A DNA stretch of 45,460 bases from NCBI GenBank assembly GCA_034638255.1, contig JAWPGT010000132.1, forward strand, positions 1 through 45,460. Direction: 5' to 3'. The notes beneath the pieces were generated by a model. It worked only from the letters and a program-made list of their open reading frames with translations, was not told the origin of the DNA and ran no database searches. Of this stretch, positions 10,383 to 22,560 are shown one piece after another. The DNA is from Coprinus comatus. Taxonomy: Eukaryota > Basidiomycota > Agaricomycetes > Agaricales > Agaricaceae. A program made the position numbers and the translations under genes. The stretch's first letter is position 1. The number at the start of each line of letters is the position of its first letter.

Positions 10383-13222
10383 TTAGGAAGGACCCTGTAT
10401 ATCCATACTTTGTGCTACCTTCTCGGAAACTCTACGATGTGAAGCAAATCTGCGTGAACTAAAGGCCTGAACATGTGTCAAAGCCTCTCGAGCATCAAGA
10501 CTTTTCTCATATGCATCAATCCATCTCCAAACTCGATGCTCCCACTTGCGTATAAGCTCCACAGACACTGAGTTTAATGCCAATGGCATATTTTCTTGAA
10601 GTGTTGGAAATGTGTAATCACAGTGCCCTCGCAAGTACTGCTTAACAGCACCCCAAAAGTATTCAATGAAGTTAAGCTCACAATGGAACTTGGGGAGAAT
10701 AATGCAAAGGTGTCCTCTAGCTTCAACAATCTCTTGAATAAGGGATTTTTGTTCCATAAAGTCGGGTTGATGATTGAGAATTGTCTTTGCACAGCAATTA
10801 ATGCCATCTGAGAAGCACTTTTTGCTTCCTTCTTTTTTCTTTGTACACTCCTTTTTCATTCCTGGTTTATAAAGCCCTTGTTCCATCAACACAACCTTCA
10901 TACCCTTTGGAAGTCCTGGAAACTGGGGGTGATTGTGAGAAAAAACCATAGGTTGTATGATTTTTCGTCCATCTTGAATATACCATCCATCACGAAGAAG
11001 CCCTTGCTTTCCACCAGGATTCATATTCATACGAGAGGTAAGTAAAGCATTTTCTGCATATGCAGAATGTCCCTGTGAGTTATCAACCATGAGCAGCATT
11101 TGATAACCAGGAGGATGTGCTTTCTCAAAGGCAGGAATAATTCTCTCAGTAATCTTTTTATAACAGAAAGATATCAGAATTCAGTATTATTAAGTATATA
11201 GAATAGAAATCCATGTACTTGTTTGATAAACAGTTCTCCATTCCAATATCCATCATAGTTTTTCCCATACTCAAGAGTTTGACTTGCATCCTTGAGCCAT
11301 CCTACTGTCGAAGCAACTACATCTGATTGATGAAGACCTCGACCAGCACCTTTCTTTTTAAGAGGTTGCTCTCCATTCCATATCCATGACATTTGTTTTC
11401 CATCATTACATTGAGCTGTCATTTCATCTTGGGCAACAAGAACGAGTGGCTGCTCATTCATATCTAAATTGAGGGGTATTTGCTCCAAGGGATTCTCGAC
11501 TTTGAATTTTACCAAGCGATGTTGATATTGACGAAATTGAGGTATAAAATACTCCTGTCGATACTTCACAACATCATCACGTTCATGACCATCATAATAG
11601 AGAGCCTTCTTTTGAGCAGTATAGCGGAAACCTTCTTTGTACAACCAACGTCTTGCTGTATGATATGATATATCCCTTGACTAGCCTTCATTTGAATACG
11701 AGGAAATAGTTCAAGTTCCAAATATCTCTTTAATGCATGTGATAGCTCAAGATGTGGTTGATTCTTGACTATATGAGGTATTGATTCATTGTTCGTAAAT
11801 TCCATAAGTCGTTGGGGGTTGACTGTCCATTTATTACTTCGAAGAAATGCTCGAATCTCAGTGCAAATTGCTGGGTCATCAAGTAGTGAGTGGATCTTGG
11901 TATGACGACCTCGATCAGATACTGGAAGCTCTCGAGAGTCTAACCATGCTGCTACCCATGACCGTACTTTTTGTCCACCATACGAACTGCTACTAAAGCC
12001 ATTACTTTCAGAAGCAATTTGTGCTGCCTCCATTAAAGATCTCCCCTTCTTTATTATCATTTTCAAGCAGCTTTGTATTGCGTAAGCACGTTGAGCTTGT
12101 AAACCATTGGTTCCACCAACAAAAACTTCTTTTTTTGATGAAAAAAGCTTTTCAATCGCTATCAATCCATCTCTCATCCTCTGGACTCTCTTTTCTTTCT
12201 CTCTTTGACGCATTTCTCTGGCAGGAATCTCCAGCTTTTGATGCTTTCGCTTTGGTGGTGGAATAACTCCAAAAGTATCAGATGGGTGCAGGATTTCTTC
12301 AGCCTCTCTTTCAGTTTCCTCTTCACTATCATCAACCCATATTTCGCCCTCATCAGACTTGTCAGATAAAAACCCATGAAACACTTCATTATCAACCACC
12401 AAGTCCACAATGTTTGATTCAATAAAAATATCATGAGATACATGAGATACTGAATCTTCTTCCAGATAAATCGTGTTATCGCTACTTCTATCCCTCTTGT
12501 ACTTGACTAATGGATTCGCTTGAATGCTTGGGCTTTTCTTCTGCTTCAAAACAAAAAAAGAACGAAAGAATTCCGATGTTTTGCTATAAAGATATGAGAA
12601 CTAACATATTTTTGAGATTTTAACATACTTACCCCTTTCGAGCCACAGAATCTACTTCCTCTTTCCTTTCAAGAGCCAATCTGATCTCTCTCTTGTTTCT
12701 CCCAGAGTTCCCACTATATGGACCTCGCTTCTCCTCCGCTTTTTTCCATTCTTTTGTGGTTTTCTTTTGCATTAATATTGAAAAAGCATTACTCTTGTTA
12801 ACAATTGGTTCTTCAGGTTCTTCATCCTCAGCTTGATACAAAGTATCATCACCATCCTCTATATCCGACTCCATGTCCTTATTGAATCCCAAAACCAACC
12901 GCCTCCAACCAAGCTCCTCAAGATCATCTTTATCCTCATCAATCAAATTATCATCATCAGACCATTCACTAAGCTCCCACTCATCCTCGGACATGCAGTG
13001 ATTTACACCTCCATTCCAAAAAGTAGCATCCTCATCAGAGCTATCTATTTCAATGATTTCAGGGTGTATGTTTTCATCTTCACTACTATCAACCTGAATC
13101 ACTGATTGTGAAGTAGACGAAATTTGAGGATTGGGTGTAGGATTAGAAATGGACTGAGGGTGATGAAAAGCTCGTGCTCGTGATGCACCAGCTTTATTGG
13201 CCTTCCTGGTGCGCTTTCCCAT
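10383..13222 (-). pseudogene. Frameshifted IS630/Tc1-type DDE transposase
   Basis: Model: exon 13222-12633, exon 12532-11219, exon 11153-10383. The first ~240 residues are acidic and disordered. The core has the family blocks seen in many basidiomycete copies: KKALYYDGHERDDVVKYR, then VAQDEMTAQ (first Asp), MLLMVDNSQGHS (second Asp), LPKFHCELNFIEYFWG (Glu). The frame breaks near 11661-11674, where an ATATATCAT run appears to hold two extra bases. Upstream sequence is read in one frame and the downstream RRWLYKEGF block in another, with no plausible intron between. The 65-nt intron 11218-11154 is well supported. The first intron (12632-12533) is less certain. The copy is probably inactive despite nearly perfect TIRs. 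Confidence 0.85.
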
Positions 13223-13334
13223 TGGTATAAAGCAATGTTTTTGATAGTAGATGAAGCTTTCAAGTTATTGGTATATTTTAATTATTTTTTTGATTATATA
13301 ATACACTCAAAGTTGATCAACTTTCAATTTCGCC

Positions 13335-13372
13335 GTTGTACAAAATAGTCGGTGACTAAGTGCTCTGCACCA
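13335..13372 (-). repeat. Right TIR of Tc1-type element
   Basis: Reverse complement of 10170-10207 with one mismatch. TA follows immediately. Confidence 0.92.
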
Positions 13373-13374
13373 TA

Positions 13375-13393
13375 TGAGGCTAGAGCCGAAAAT
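13375..13393 (+). repeat. Left TIR of X, inner part
   Basis: TGAGGCTAGAGCCGAAAAT, identical to the reverse complement of 34962-34980. Confidence 0.6.
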
Positions 13394-13451
13394 GAACGAG
13401 AATGTCGGGATCCGGCTGTCAGGCCGGAGGCAAAAATTCTTGAAAATGAAC

Positions 13452-13552
13452 AGACTCCTTCCCAGTCCACGTGCTGCTCCTTATATAAGCGACTTGTAAA
13501 CAAGGGCTTGTCGCGTCAGCGGACTGGCACAACTTGTGTGTGGCTTTATTTG
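13452..13552 (+). repeat. 101-bp TATATAA module of X, left copy
   Basis: Matches the reverse complement of 34154-34254 at 100 of 101 positions. The single difference is CTG versus CCG, a CpG transition. It contains a TCCTTATATAAGCG core that looks like a promoter. Weaker similarity continues past the hAT insertion into 31618-31665, confirming that the hAT landed within this repeat. Confidence 0.8.
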
Positions 13553-15522
13553 TCCTAGAGCTTCTGCTAACTAGTGTTGTCGCGACTTGGTTTGGTCCCG
13601 TTTGGTCTGGTCTTTGCCGACTTACTCCATTTTTGGACTCTGAGTGGTTTGGGACCCGGTCCGAACCTGTCATAATTACATAAAGCACATAAAACTTTTT
13701 ATATATTTACAAAGAAATGCATAAAAAAGAAAGAAAAAATGTTGTAGACAATATCACAATATACAAAACCAGATACACATTCTGTAAAGTTTATAAGGCT
13801 ATTCCTACATATCTTCCTCATCCAAGTCTGCTTCTGACATTACTAATGATTCCATAAAAGAGAAAATATCCTCAGGGTTATGTGCTTCTTCTCGATCCTA
13901 TAACTCAAGTTCATGAATTTCCTCATCTCGCCCCATACCAGCAGTAAAATCCAGCTTTGAACTACGCTTCATAGAGAACTTTAACATCTGAAGTGCTTCC
14001 ATCAAGTCTCCATTAATACGGTTACGTCGAGGAGCCATAGTTTCTTTTCCACTTGAGAAAACTCATTCACATGGTACTGCTGAACCTTGAATAGGTAGGA
14101 TATCCATTGCTAGTCAGAAAATGGTTGGAAAGCGAAATTGGTTATCCTATAATTTAAGTTGAGATATAGTACTGAATATTGAGAATAGCAAATATATACC
14201 TGCCAATATGATATCATGTTTGTATACATGATTGGTCGTTGATCCATAAAGTACAACTCAACCTCAGCTTCCAAACTATCAGTGACTGGAATATTAAAGT
14301 AATAATCATCAGAGCCAAGGACACCATCAGCCCAACTAATATTAGTTGTAGTTGTAGTTGTAGCTTGAGGCCTTGTAAGGTTTCAGTGAGGTGTATGTGG
14401 ATGATTTAATTGTTGGTGAGATCGTAGCTGATCAAACTCTTAGTATAGTTTAATTATAATTATGAATCATAACTTACTTGGTTAATGAACATTTCTTTAA
14501 CTTCACGAACATTTTTGGGCATATATTCTATAAACCATGCAAGTTTTCTGAGTGGATGCAAAACTAAAAAATAATAAGAATAAGAATATAAAGGTTAGTT
14601 TTAAACCAAATACTAGGGTATAATTATAACATACATATTGCAATCTGGTATGCTGGAACATTTAGTGCACGGTTATAATAATCTTTTACTTTTAGTAGAC
14701 CAGCATCGATTACTATGGCAAAATGTGGTAGTTCATCTTGACATTTCTCCCATGCCAAAATCATTCGCTGAAATGATGGTAATGCTTTGCATAGTGTTGG
14801 TGTTTTTTCAGCTGATAATTTTTGTTGAAAGGTATGAGGAATCTAAAAGATGTTTGATATTTGTTAATAAAACATTTAATTAATTGTGTTAGAGTTCACA
14901 TACTGAAAGGATTTTCGACACTTGCTCAAGAATAACCCATTCATTTCTATGAATAGTATATTTGGATAGTTCGGGGTGTTGTAGAAGAAAAGTATCAATT
15001 GCCTATAGTTCTACATGAGTAAGATTTTAATGTTATGATTAATTTAAGACTTACTTGTCAAAGTTCTAGTGCTTGACTGATCATAAGATGAGTAGATGAC
15101 CATCGAGTTGGGACATCACATAAAAGTTGGAGTACTTGTGTAATACCCAACATATGTTGAACTTTGTTGAAATGCTCTCGACGAAGTGAAGATGCCCAAA
15201 TCTTTTCTTGGAATTAGTACTTTATTCCAAATATAAGTAAAATAGACCTACATAATTGACTAATGAGCATAATGATCCAATAAGATCATACCCAGTTTGA
15301 TTTCTAGATATTCTTAATTCTTGATTACTATCTTCTATATTAGCCAAAGCAGTAATAACTGCTTGACATGCAATATTTACAATGTGTGGAAAACATCTAA
15401 ATGAGTGATAAACATTAGTAAATAAGAGAATTATACCAAAACTTGAGACGAACCGAATTCTTTGGTCTTGGGGTGAGAATAATATATTTTGAGCAATAAG
15501 AAGGCGAGAAAGTGATTCAACT

Positions 15523-16500
15523 TGTTAAATACTGAAAATACCGAGAGGGATGACCCTTGGCTTCAGCATGTGTGCTGGGCCTCTGGAATTTGTACAAGGT
15601 CTATTTACGAATTTCTGGGGGACTTCCGGCAGAGTTTCCGGAAGACCGGAAAAGTAAGAGTGCAGGCGGTTGAGATGATTCGGAGAGTTAAGAGTATATC
15701 AGGTCGATTCTGAAACTGAGGAAATACAAACATAGCAGTGAACTATTTATACGAAATGCCGTAACGGATAAAAAAGGTAATAAGGAATAACGGAAATCTG
15801 AATCAGAGAAGAAATACAAATGGAGGTAGATAAAACGGAAGACGGAAAGTAATGGCATAATATTGGAGAATTAAGAAGCATAGGAAACGCATGGAAATGT
15901 CAAACTCAACTGAATAGAATTGATAACCGAAGAATAAGCAAGATAAGAAAAACCCGGAATTTCCGGAGGACGGAAAAGTCCCTTTGAATAATTAATGAAC
16001 AATGGAAATTGTTAGGGCAACTCACGTCGGCAACGAACGGCCTGACAACTAGCAAGGAATCCAAAGTTATATTTGATCGGAAACATATTACAGAGCAGAT
16101 ACAACATACCTAGTGAGGAATCCAAAGAGAAAGAGTTGGGGATTCACTCGCACAGACTACACACACTATATACTACTATACAAACAGAGACGCCAGCTAT
16201 TGTCCAGAGGGATGTCGTAACATGGACAATGGGAACAATGGGGGACGAGTCACGTGAGGGGGCAAGTCGTGAAAGCGCAGAGTCGGGAGGTGTTCCGATG
16301 GAAGTCGGAACATCGGAGGATCAGTCGGTAGTCAGTGTGTCAGTGTAAGGGTCGGTGAGGAAGGTCCCCTTACAGAAATCTGGAAATTAGGAAATTCAGG
16401 AAGATCAGAAATCTGGAGATTCGCTGTCTAATCAGAATTGTGATATGTGAACTTGGCAGAATTCAGGGTTAGCGGTCATGTGACGGAACAGAATATGACA
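15523..16500 (-). repeat. Gypsy 3' LTR, interrupted by a solo LTR
   Basis: 978 bp. Subtracting the 365-bp solo LTR and its 5-bp duplication gives 608 bp, the same as the other LTR. Confidence 0.95.
16010..16374. repeat. Solo LTR of an unrelated LTR retrotransposon
   Basis: 365 bp running from TGTTAGGG to CCCCTTACA, flanked by a perfect 5-bp duplication GAAAT (16005-16009, 16375-16379). It interrupts the gypsy 3' LTR. No matching full-length element is in the window. Confidence 0.88.
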
Positions 16501-16514
16501 GTGCCTTCCCTTTA
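16501..16514 (-). other. Polypurine tract of gypsy element
   Basis: Read on the minus strand, TAAAGGGAAGGCAC abuts the 3' LTR, where plus-strand DNA synthesis is primed. Confidence 0.6.
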
Positions 16515-16586
16515 CGGCCGAGCCATGAGGCCGAATTAGACTTTAGACTTCAGAAGTCCGGACATTTCTGGACATGTGTTCTTCCC

Positions 16587-16594
16587 TATAAAAA
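16587..16594 (+). promoter_or_regulatory. TATA box of the antisense gene in gypsy
   Basis: TATAAAAA sits 50 bp before the ATG at 16637, outside the LTR. The antisense gene therefore appears to own a promoter rather than borrowing the LTR. Confidence 0.6.
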
Positions 16595-16636
16595 CCCTGA
16601 AAATTTCCGTTTGCATCTTAACCCACTTTCTCTACC

Positions 16637-17866
16637 ATGCCTGCCAGTAACACCAATACTCGCACCACCACTACTCCTCGTGTCATGGACTTGGCACTCA
16701 CCGCGGAGGAACTTGTGGAAGTTTGTCGTGCTCGACTTGCTCGTGCCTCGAACCCGACCCTGCATTCGACTTTGTTGCAGGTCAAAACTCCGGCGTCAAC
16801 AATTCCGGCGGCCAGAACTTCTGCTCCCAAACGTCGTCGGGAGTCTGATGGAACGATGGCTGCGACAGCCAGTCCCAAGAAGAAGGGAAAGGAAAAGGAG
16901 ATTGAGTTGCCAGAGATTGAGGTAGTGGGAAATCCCGGCAACCCTGATGATGATGATGGAAGTAGCGGTCCAGAGGACGGAGATTCGGAAGATGACAAGG
17001 ATGAAGGCGAAGAAGATGAGGAGGAGGAGGTTGACGAGAAGGTTGAGAAAAAGGTTGTAAGGAAACAGGCTCACCGGCAGGCCAAGGAACCCGCCAACGA
17101 CCCACTCAGGCCTTGGACTGTGGGCAAAATTCCAGCGGAACCTTGTCTGTTGTGCCAGGCAGATGGAGTCAGGTGCGTTCAGGGTCCTCGGATCTATAGA
17201 GTTGAAGATCCCCGGCCATGCGACTACTGTGTGGAGAAGAAAGCAAAGTGCTCTCTCAGGGAGAAAATCACCAAGCCCCGGAAAACCGGAAAAGTCATAG
17301 CCAAGAAACCCGCCAAGAAGCCCGAAACTGCTGCTCCTGTCGCTGGGCCATCTAAGTTGGCCAAGAAGAAGTCCACCGAACTTCCGGTCAGTTTGCAAAA
17401 GCTGGCCCGGAAATTGTCGAAGAAACATATGAAGTTGGTGAAGTCCACAGAACTCATCGATGATGACGAAGTTCAAATTGTTGAACTGGCGGAAATCTGG
17501 GTAAGTGAATTTCCGATGAATTTCCTGACTTACTTGACAATTTCCTAGCCCATTGTCCCAGTCGTCGCTCCTGCCCTGCCCCCCGTCCCACACAACAAGG
17601 TTGCAGAATTGTGTGAAGAATTCCGTGGCCTCCGTCAAGAAGTTTCTGTGTTGATGGAAATCGTTCGGGAATTGCGGGGTCCGGTAGCAGGTGGGTTGGT
17701 GCAGATGGAGTTGTTACAAGAGAGTATCGTCTCCTTCCAAGGAGAACTTCGCCGAACCACCGAGGGAATTTCCGATGCCGCAAATCGTATCACGGAGTTT
17801 GGACAGTATTTGGGTACCATCATGAGCAAGGCAGATGAAGAGGAAGATGAAGAAGAAGAAGAATAA
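16637..17866 (+). CDS. Antisense accessory protein of gypsy: Zn2Cys6-like cluster, acidic and coiled-coil regions
   Basis: Exons 16637-17500 and 17549-17866 (GTAAGT...CCTAG, phase 0) encode 393 aa, opposite in strand to gag-pol. Order: Thr-rich start; KRRR basic patch (~66); Lys-rich KKKGKEKE; a very acidic stretch (~105-135); a six-cysteine cluster C170-x2-C173-x6-C180-x14-C195-x2-C198-x6-C205, which has fungal Zn(II)2Cys6 spacing except for a longer middle loop; Lys-rich AT-hook-like runs (~210-250); then in exon 2 a predicted coiled coil (ELCEEFRGLRQEVSVL onward) and a poly-Glu tail. The design suggests a nuclear DNA- or chromatin-binding protein. The frame is intact while pol has nonsense codons. 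It may be a captured host regulator or an element-encoded regulator. Function is inference. Confidence 0.75.
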
Positions 17867-17894
17867 ACAGTCGGAAAGGTTGGAAGAGGGAAAG

Positions 17895-17938
17895 TTTTTT
17901 ACATGTACTCGTAGTTTTTTGTTTCTACATGTAAAAAA
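17895..17938. terminator. Perfect 13-bp inverted repeat between convergent genes
   Basis: TTTTTTACATGTA (17895-17907) and its complement (17926-17938) flank an 18-bp loop, 29 bp past the antisense gene stop and 223 bp from the pol stop. A transcript from either strand would form a hairpin. It may serve termination or 3'-end formation for both transcripts. Confidence 0.45.
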
Positions 17939-20900
17939 TTTTAGTTTGTTTTTTTCTTGGTCATTGAATGGAAAAGTAAGGAAAAGTTAACAAGTCATGA
18001 TCAGCAAGAAGATAACTGGATCATTAATAAGTTGAATCAGAATTTCGGAAGAGTTAGAAAATAATCAGAAGAATGAAACAAAATGAGACAAGTCAAAAAA
18101 CATGGAATTTCGGAAATGTTAAAAGAAAATCGGAAAAGGTGAAAACAAATTTCCAGAACATTAAAGTTTAGAAAGAGGACCTGGTTTATCAGGATAAGAA
18201 CGATGAAATGCTTCAACAACTTCAACTGCATGAATAAGTTCCGTAGCCGGTAACCAACTGTACTCTTCATCTGTTCCTTCATATCCAAGCCAAGCCACCT
18301 TATACTGTAATTTGCAAGTACGTCGGCAATCTAGTTTGGAGTCGACAATCTTGGAGATTTCATATTCCGGTTCACTGTCAATTTCCACAGGAGCAGGCGG
18401 AATTTCTATACGATTCTCGAAAGGATTAGTAGTACATGGTTCCAACATTGATACATGAAATACAGGATGAACGGAACGGAATTCTTCTGGAAGTTGAAGT
18501 GTGAATGAATGCGTACCAGGTCGGGCAATGATCTTGTAAGGCCCTAAGTACTTTTCCGAGAACTTCTTGGTTGGTCGAGTTGTCCGGAAAAATTGAGCTT
18601 TAACAAAAACATTCTCTCCGACTTTAAAGTCAGGTGCAGGAAGTCTGCATGAGTCTGCGGAAATTTGATAATGCTTCTGAGCAGCAATTATCTCATCCTT
18701 CAACATCACATGCAGTTCGTCAAGGTTAGTAGTAAATTCCCGAGCTCGAGCAGAGACAATATCTCTCTCCGGGTAAACAGCAATATGCGGATGATATCCT
18801 TTGTTCGCAAAGAATGGAGACATACCAGTTGTTGCACTTGGAGCATTGTTATAAGCAAATTCTGCAAGAGGTAAAAGTTCCGACCAGTCGTCCTGCTAGT
18901 AATTGCAGTAAATTCAAATGTATTGTTCCAAAGTTTGATTAGTTCGTTCAGTTTGACCATCACCTTCAGGATGATATCCAGAAGTGAAGTGTAACTTCAT
19001 ATCTAGCACTTCTCCGAGTGACCGGAAAAAGTGAGACACAAATTCCGAGCCTCTGTCGGAAGTTACATGAGACAGAACTCCATGCTTGGAAAAGACATGA
19101 ATGACGAAAAGCCGAGCTAAACCTGCAGAGGTTATTGTAACGTCAGTAGGTATGAATATTGCTTGTTTAGTTAGTCGGTCAACAATGACGAGAATAGAAT
19201 CATAACCAGAAGAAGTAGGTAACTTCTCAATAAAGTCTAAGGAAATTGAATCCCAAGGTCTAGGAGGAATAGGAAGTTGTTTTAAAAACCCGTAAGGCTT
19301 ATGCCTCTGTGGTTTCGTGCACATGCAAGTAACACAACTTTTGCAGAATACCTTTACATCTTCCCGAATTCCCGGCCAAGTATAATCTCGACGGATAAGT
19401 TCGAGAGTCTTGTTTTGACCATAGTGTCCGGAAATTGGGTGATCGTGATTATTCTGTAAAACCCGTAATCGGAGATCGTTAGCATTAGGTACATACATAT
19501 GATCATCCAGGCGCAAAAATCCAACTGAGTCTTTAGACCATCTTCCTTGGGAATTTGCTAAATGATCAGCAATAGACATATCAGAAGTTAAAGAAGAAAG
19601 AATATCCGAATGAAGCTTTGAAATGTCCATAACAATTCCAGCTCGCAGAACTGGAGTGAAAAGATAAGTAGCATGAAGAGAGGAAATTAGTTGTTCTTCT
19701 GTGAAGATAGGTCGGAAATTATGTGGGTTAACATCCTTATACTGCACTCCCCCCTCTTTAGGATAGACGTCCCATCATCTAGTTAAAGCATCGGGCTTTG
19801 TACCCAATCTTCCGGGACGGAATCGAATTACCAGGTGAAATTGCGACAAGTATTCCGACCAACGAGCTTGTCGGCAAGTAAGGACTTTTGTTGTGCAGAA
19901 GTATTCTAGATTTTTATGGTCAGTAACAACATCAATAGGAAGAGCTGACCCTTCTAAATAATGTCGCCAAATCCGGAATGCTTCAAAAATTGCCAAAAGT
20001 TCCTTGTCGTGAGTGTCGTAATTCAACTCTGCCGCAGAAAAGGTGCGAGAGTGGAAAGCTACAGGATGAATTTCCGAGTCGGAAGTTACAATAGAAAGAA
20101 TCGCTGCCAATACATAATCTGAAGCGTCAGTTTCAATAATGATTTGTGCATCGGGAATCCAGTGGGTCAGTATGGGTGCAGTAGTAAAAGCTTTTTTCAA
20201 GGCAATAAAAGCTGCCCTTGCTTCGTCACCAAAATTCCAAGCCACACTTTTCCGAGTGAGCCGGGTAAGTGGAACGACAAGGTCAGAATACCTGAAAATA
20301 AATCTCCGATAAAAATTCGCAAATCCCAGGAAAGATTGTATGTCCTTCACCTTTTTCGGTTCAGGCCAATCCTGAATGATTTGAACTTTATTGTTAGCCA
20401 TAGTGAGTCCACCGGAAGAAAGAACATAACCCAAATATTCCACGGAATTTGAATGAAACTCGCATTTGTCCGCACGAGCATACAAACCATTTTTCCGAAG
20501 ATGTTTGAGGACTTCCTTGATGTGTTTGCGATGTTGGGTGATATCGTTGGAATAGATGAGAATATCATCCAAGTATATGGTAATGCAAACATCTAGCATG
20601 TCAGCAAAAACTTCGTTCATAAACTGTTGAAAAGCAGCAGGAGCATTAGTCAAACCAAAAGGCATAACCATCCACTCGTAAGATCCATAACGAGTATGGA
20701 AAGCTGTTTTCCATTCATCTCCGGGAGCAATACGTACCAAGTGGTAAGTATGCCGGAGATCTATCTTGGTATAAATCCGAGCTTTGCAAGGAGAATCAAG
20801 GAGGTCAGAAATTAGGGGAAGTGGGTAACGATCTTTCTTCGTGATGCAATTGAGTCCACGGAAATCCACACAAAGACGAAGTGATCCATCCTTTTTCTTG

Positions 20901-21235
20901 ACAAAAAGGACAGGAGCACCATGAGAAGAAGAAGAAGTACGAATAAAACCACTAGCCAAATTATCATCGATGAATTCCCGAAGGGTCTCGAGCTCAACCT
21001 TGGATAATGAATACATTACACCAATAGGCGGAGAAGCACCTTCTTCGAGTTCAATTTTGAGATCATAAGGACGATGAGGCGGAAGAGTTTCGGCTTTTGC
21101 TTTGCTGAAGACGTTGGCAAAGTCGTGGTATTCGGCAGGAACATTAGAGAGGTCGATGGGATCCGGAGTAGTGAGAGATGAAGAAGCAGCTCGAACTTCC
21201 GAACGTAAGTCCAGAGTGAACTGCTGTGAACCAGG

Positions 21236-21917
21236 TGTAAGCGCAGGATCGTAGAGGACGACGAGACGAGCACGATGACGAAGGAATGGAAGGAAACCGA
21301 TAAGAAATGACTGAGATAAAGCACAAACACTGCAGACACTTGTATTAGACTAGAGAGATACAATAACTTCTTAACTACTCACCTGCAGACACTTGTATTA
21401 GACTAGAGAGTCTTCATGTGTCTGCAGGACGCTTCAGTAACGTGTGACGTGACATTGTGATGTCACAGAAAGCGGAAACAATCTACAAGTCCAGAACTCC
21501 AAAGAGAATATCCAACCACAACTCTTCTAACCTCAACCAACAATAAGTACTGACCTTGGGGACTGTCTAGAGCATTCCTTGTAAGCGCAGGAACGTAGAG
21601 GACGACGAGACGGACGCGACGACGAAGGAATGAAAGGAATCGGTCAAGAAATGAGTGAGATATTAAGCAAGTACTGCAGACACTTGTATTAGACTAGAGT
21701 ATAGGATAACATTATTATTACTCACCTGCAGACACTTGTATTAGACTAGAGAGTCTTCATGTGTCTGCAGGACGCTTCAGCTATGTGTGACGTGACACTG
21801 TGATGTCACAAAGATTGCAAATCATGTACAAGTCCCAATCAACAGATAATGTCCAACCACAACTCACAGAAGTGCTGACCTTAGGGACTGTCTAGAGCAA
21901 TCCTGACATTCCTGACA
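21236..21917 (-). repeat. Copia-type solo LTR (diverged), interrupted by another
   Basis: 348 bp net, starting TGTC and ending TTACA on the minus strand, flanked by a perfect 5-bp duplication (CCTGG on the minus strand; 21231-21235, 21918-21922). It shares the duplicated 26-bp motif of the copia LTR at 26573 but differs at many positions, so it is an older or sister subfamily. Confidence 0.9.
21580..21908 (-). repeat. Copia solo LTR nested in the older solo LTR
   Basis: 329 bp, nearly identical to the LTRs of the copia element at 26573-31112. The difference I found is GCG versus GCA, a CpG transition. It is flanked by a perfect duplication AGGAA/TTCCT (21575-21579, 21909-21913). Confidence 0.93.
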
Positions 21918-22560
21918 CCAGGAGTGCAAATTGCCCTGGAAAAGGCAATGGCGTTGATTATGCTGATGTGAGGTTTTGGAATTTCGGAAGGTGTGACGAG
22001 CGAAGCAGAGGCAGAAGTAATGTTTGTTAGGATTTCCGGGGAATTTTCCGGAAAAGAGGATTGTGGCAATGTTGGAAGAGCAAGATTCTCTGGAGTTTTG
22101 GTACGGAAATTGATATGGCCACTAACCCAGTCAATCAACGGATTGTAGCGGGAGAGCCAATTGAATCCAAGAACCATAGCACAAGTAGAGTCAAGCCTCA
22201 TCACATAAAAGTCAAACAGCATAGATTCACCACTCAGAAAAGTAATTGGCATACATACAGATTCAGTAATGTACGAATTTGAAGAGCCATCGAACAACCT
22301 AAGTTCTACCGGAGAAACTGAAGAAGTGGAAAGGGAAAATTTTCGGACAAAAGAAGAATCAATGAATGAATGAGTAGAACCACTATCAACAAGAGCCAGC
22401 CAAGGAGATTTGTGAGAAGGAGAAATTGAATCGGAAAAAAGTGAAACACGTAAAGAATCAGGAGCAGAAAGAGCAGAGGCATTCAGTCGGACAATAGGAA
22501 TGGCACAGCTGGGCTGAGCGCAAACCCCAGGCTGTACCAGAAATTGCTGGGGTTTGCCCT

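Larger units (their letters stand above)
10170..13372 (-). mobile_element. Tc1/IS630-type DDE transposon (3,203 bp)
   Basis: 38-bp terminal inverted repeats (10170-10207 and 13335-13372, one mismatch) begin TGGTGCAGAGC and are bracketed by a TA duplication at 10168-10169 and 13373-13374. The element carries one multi-exon transposase on the minus strand. It landed inside the left terminal repeat of X. Confidence 0.92.

Noticed and set aside
10274..10462. 62-codon frame inside the Tc1-type element
   Set aside because: Overlaps the 3' region of the transposase on the opposite strand and has no recognisable features.
16073..16348. 91-codon frame
   Set aside because: Lies wholly within the 365-bp solo LTR, so it is chance coding.
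16796..17638. 280-codon minus-strand frame opposite the antisense gypsy gene
   Set aside because: It mirrors the lysine/glutamate codons of the real gene and crosses its intron. No domains.
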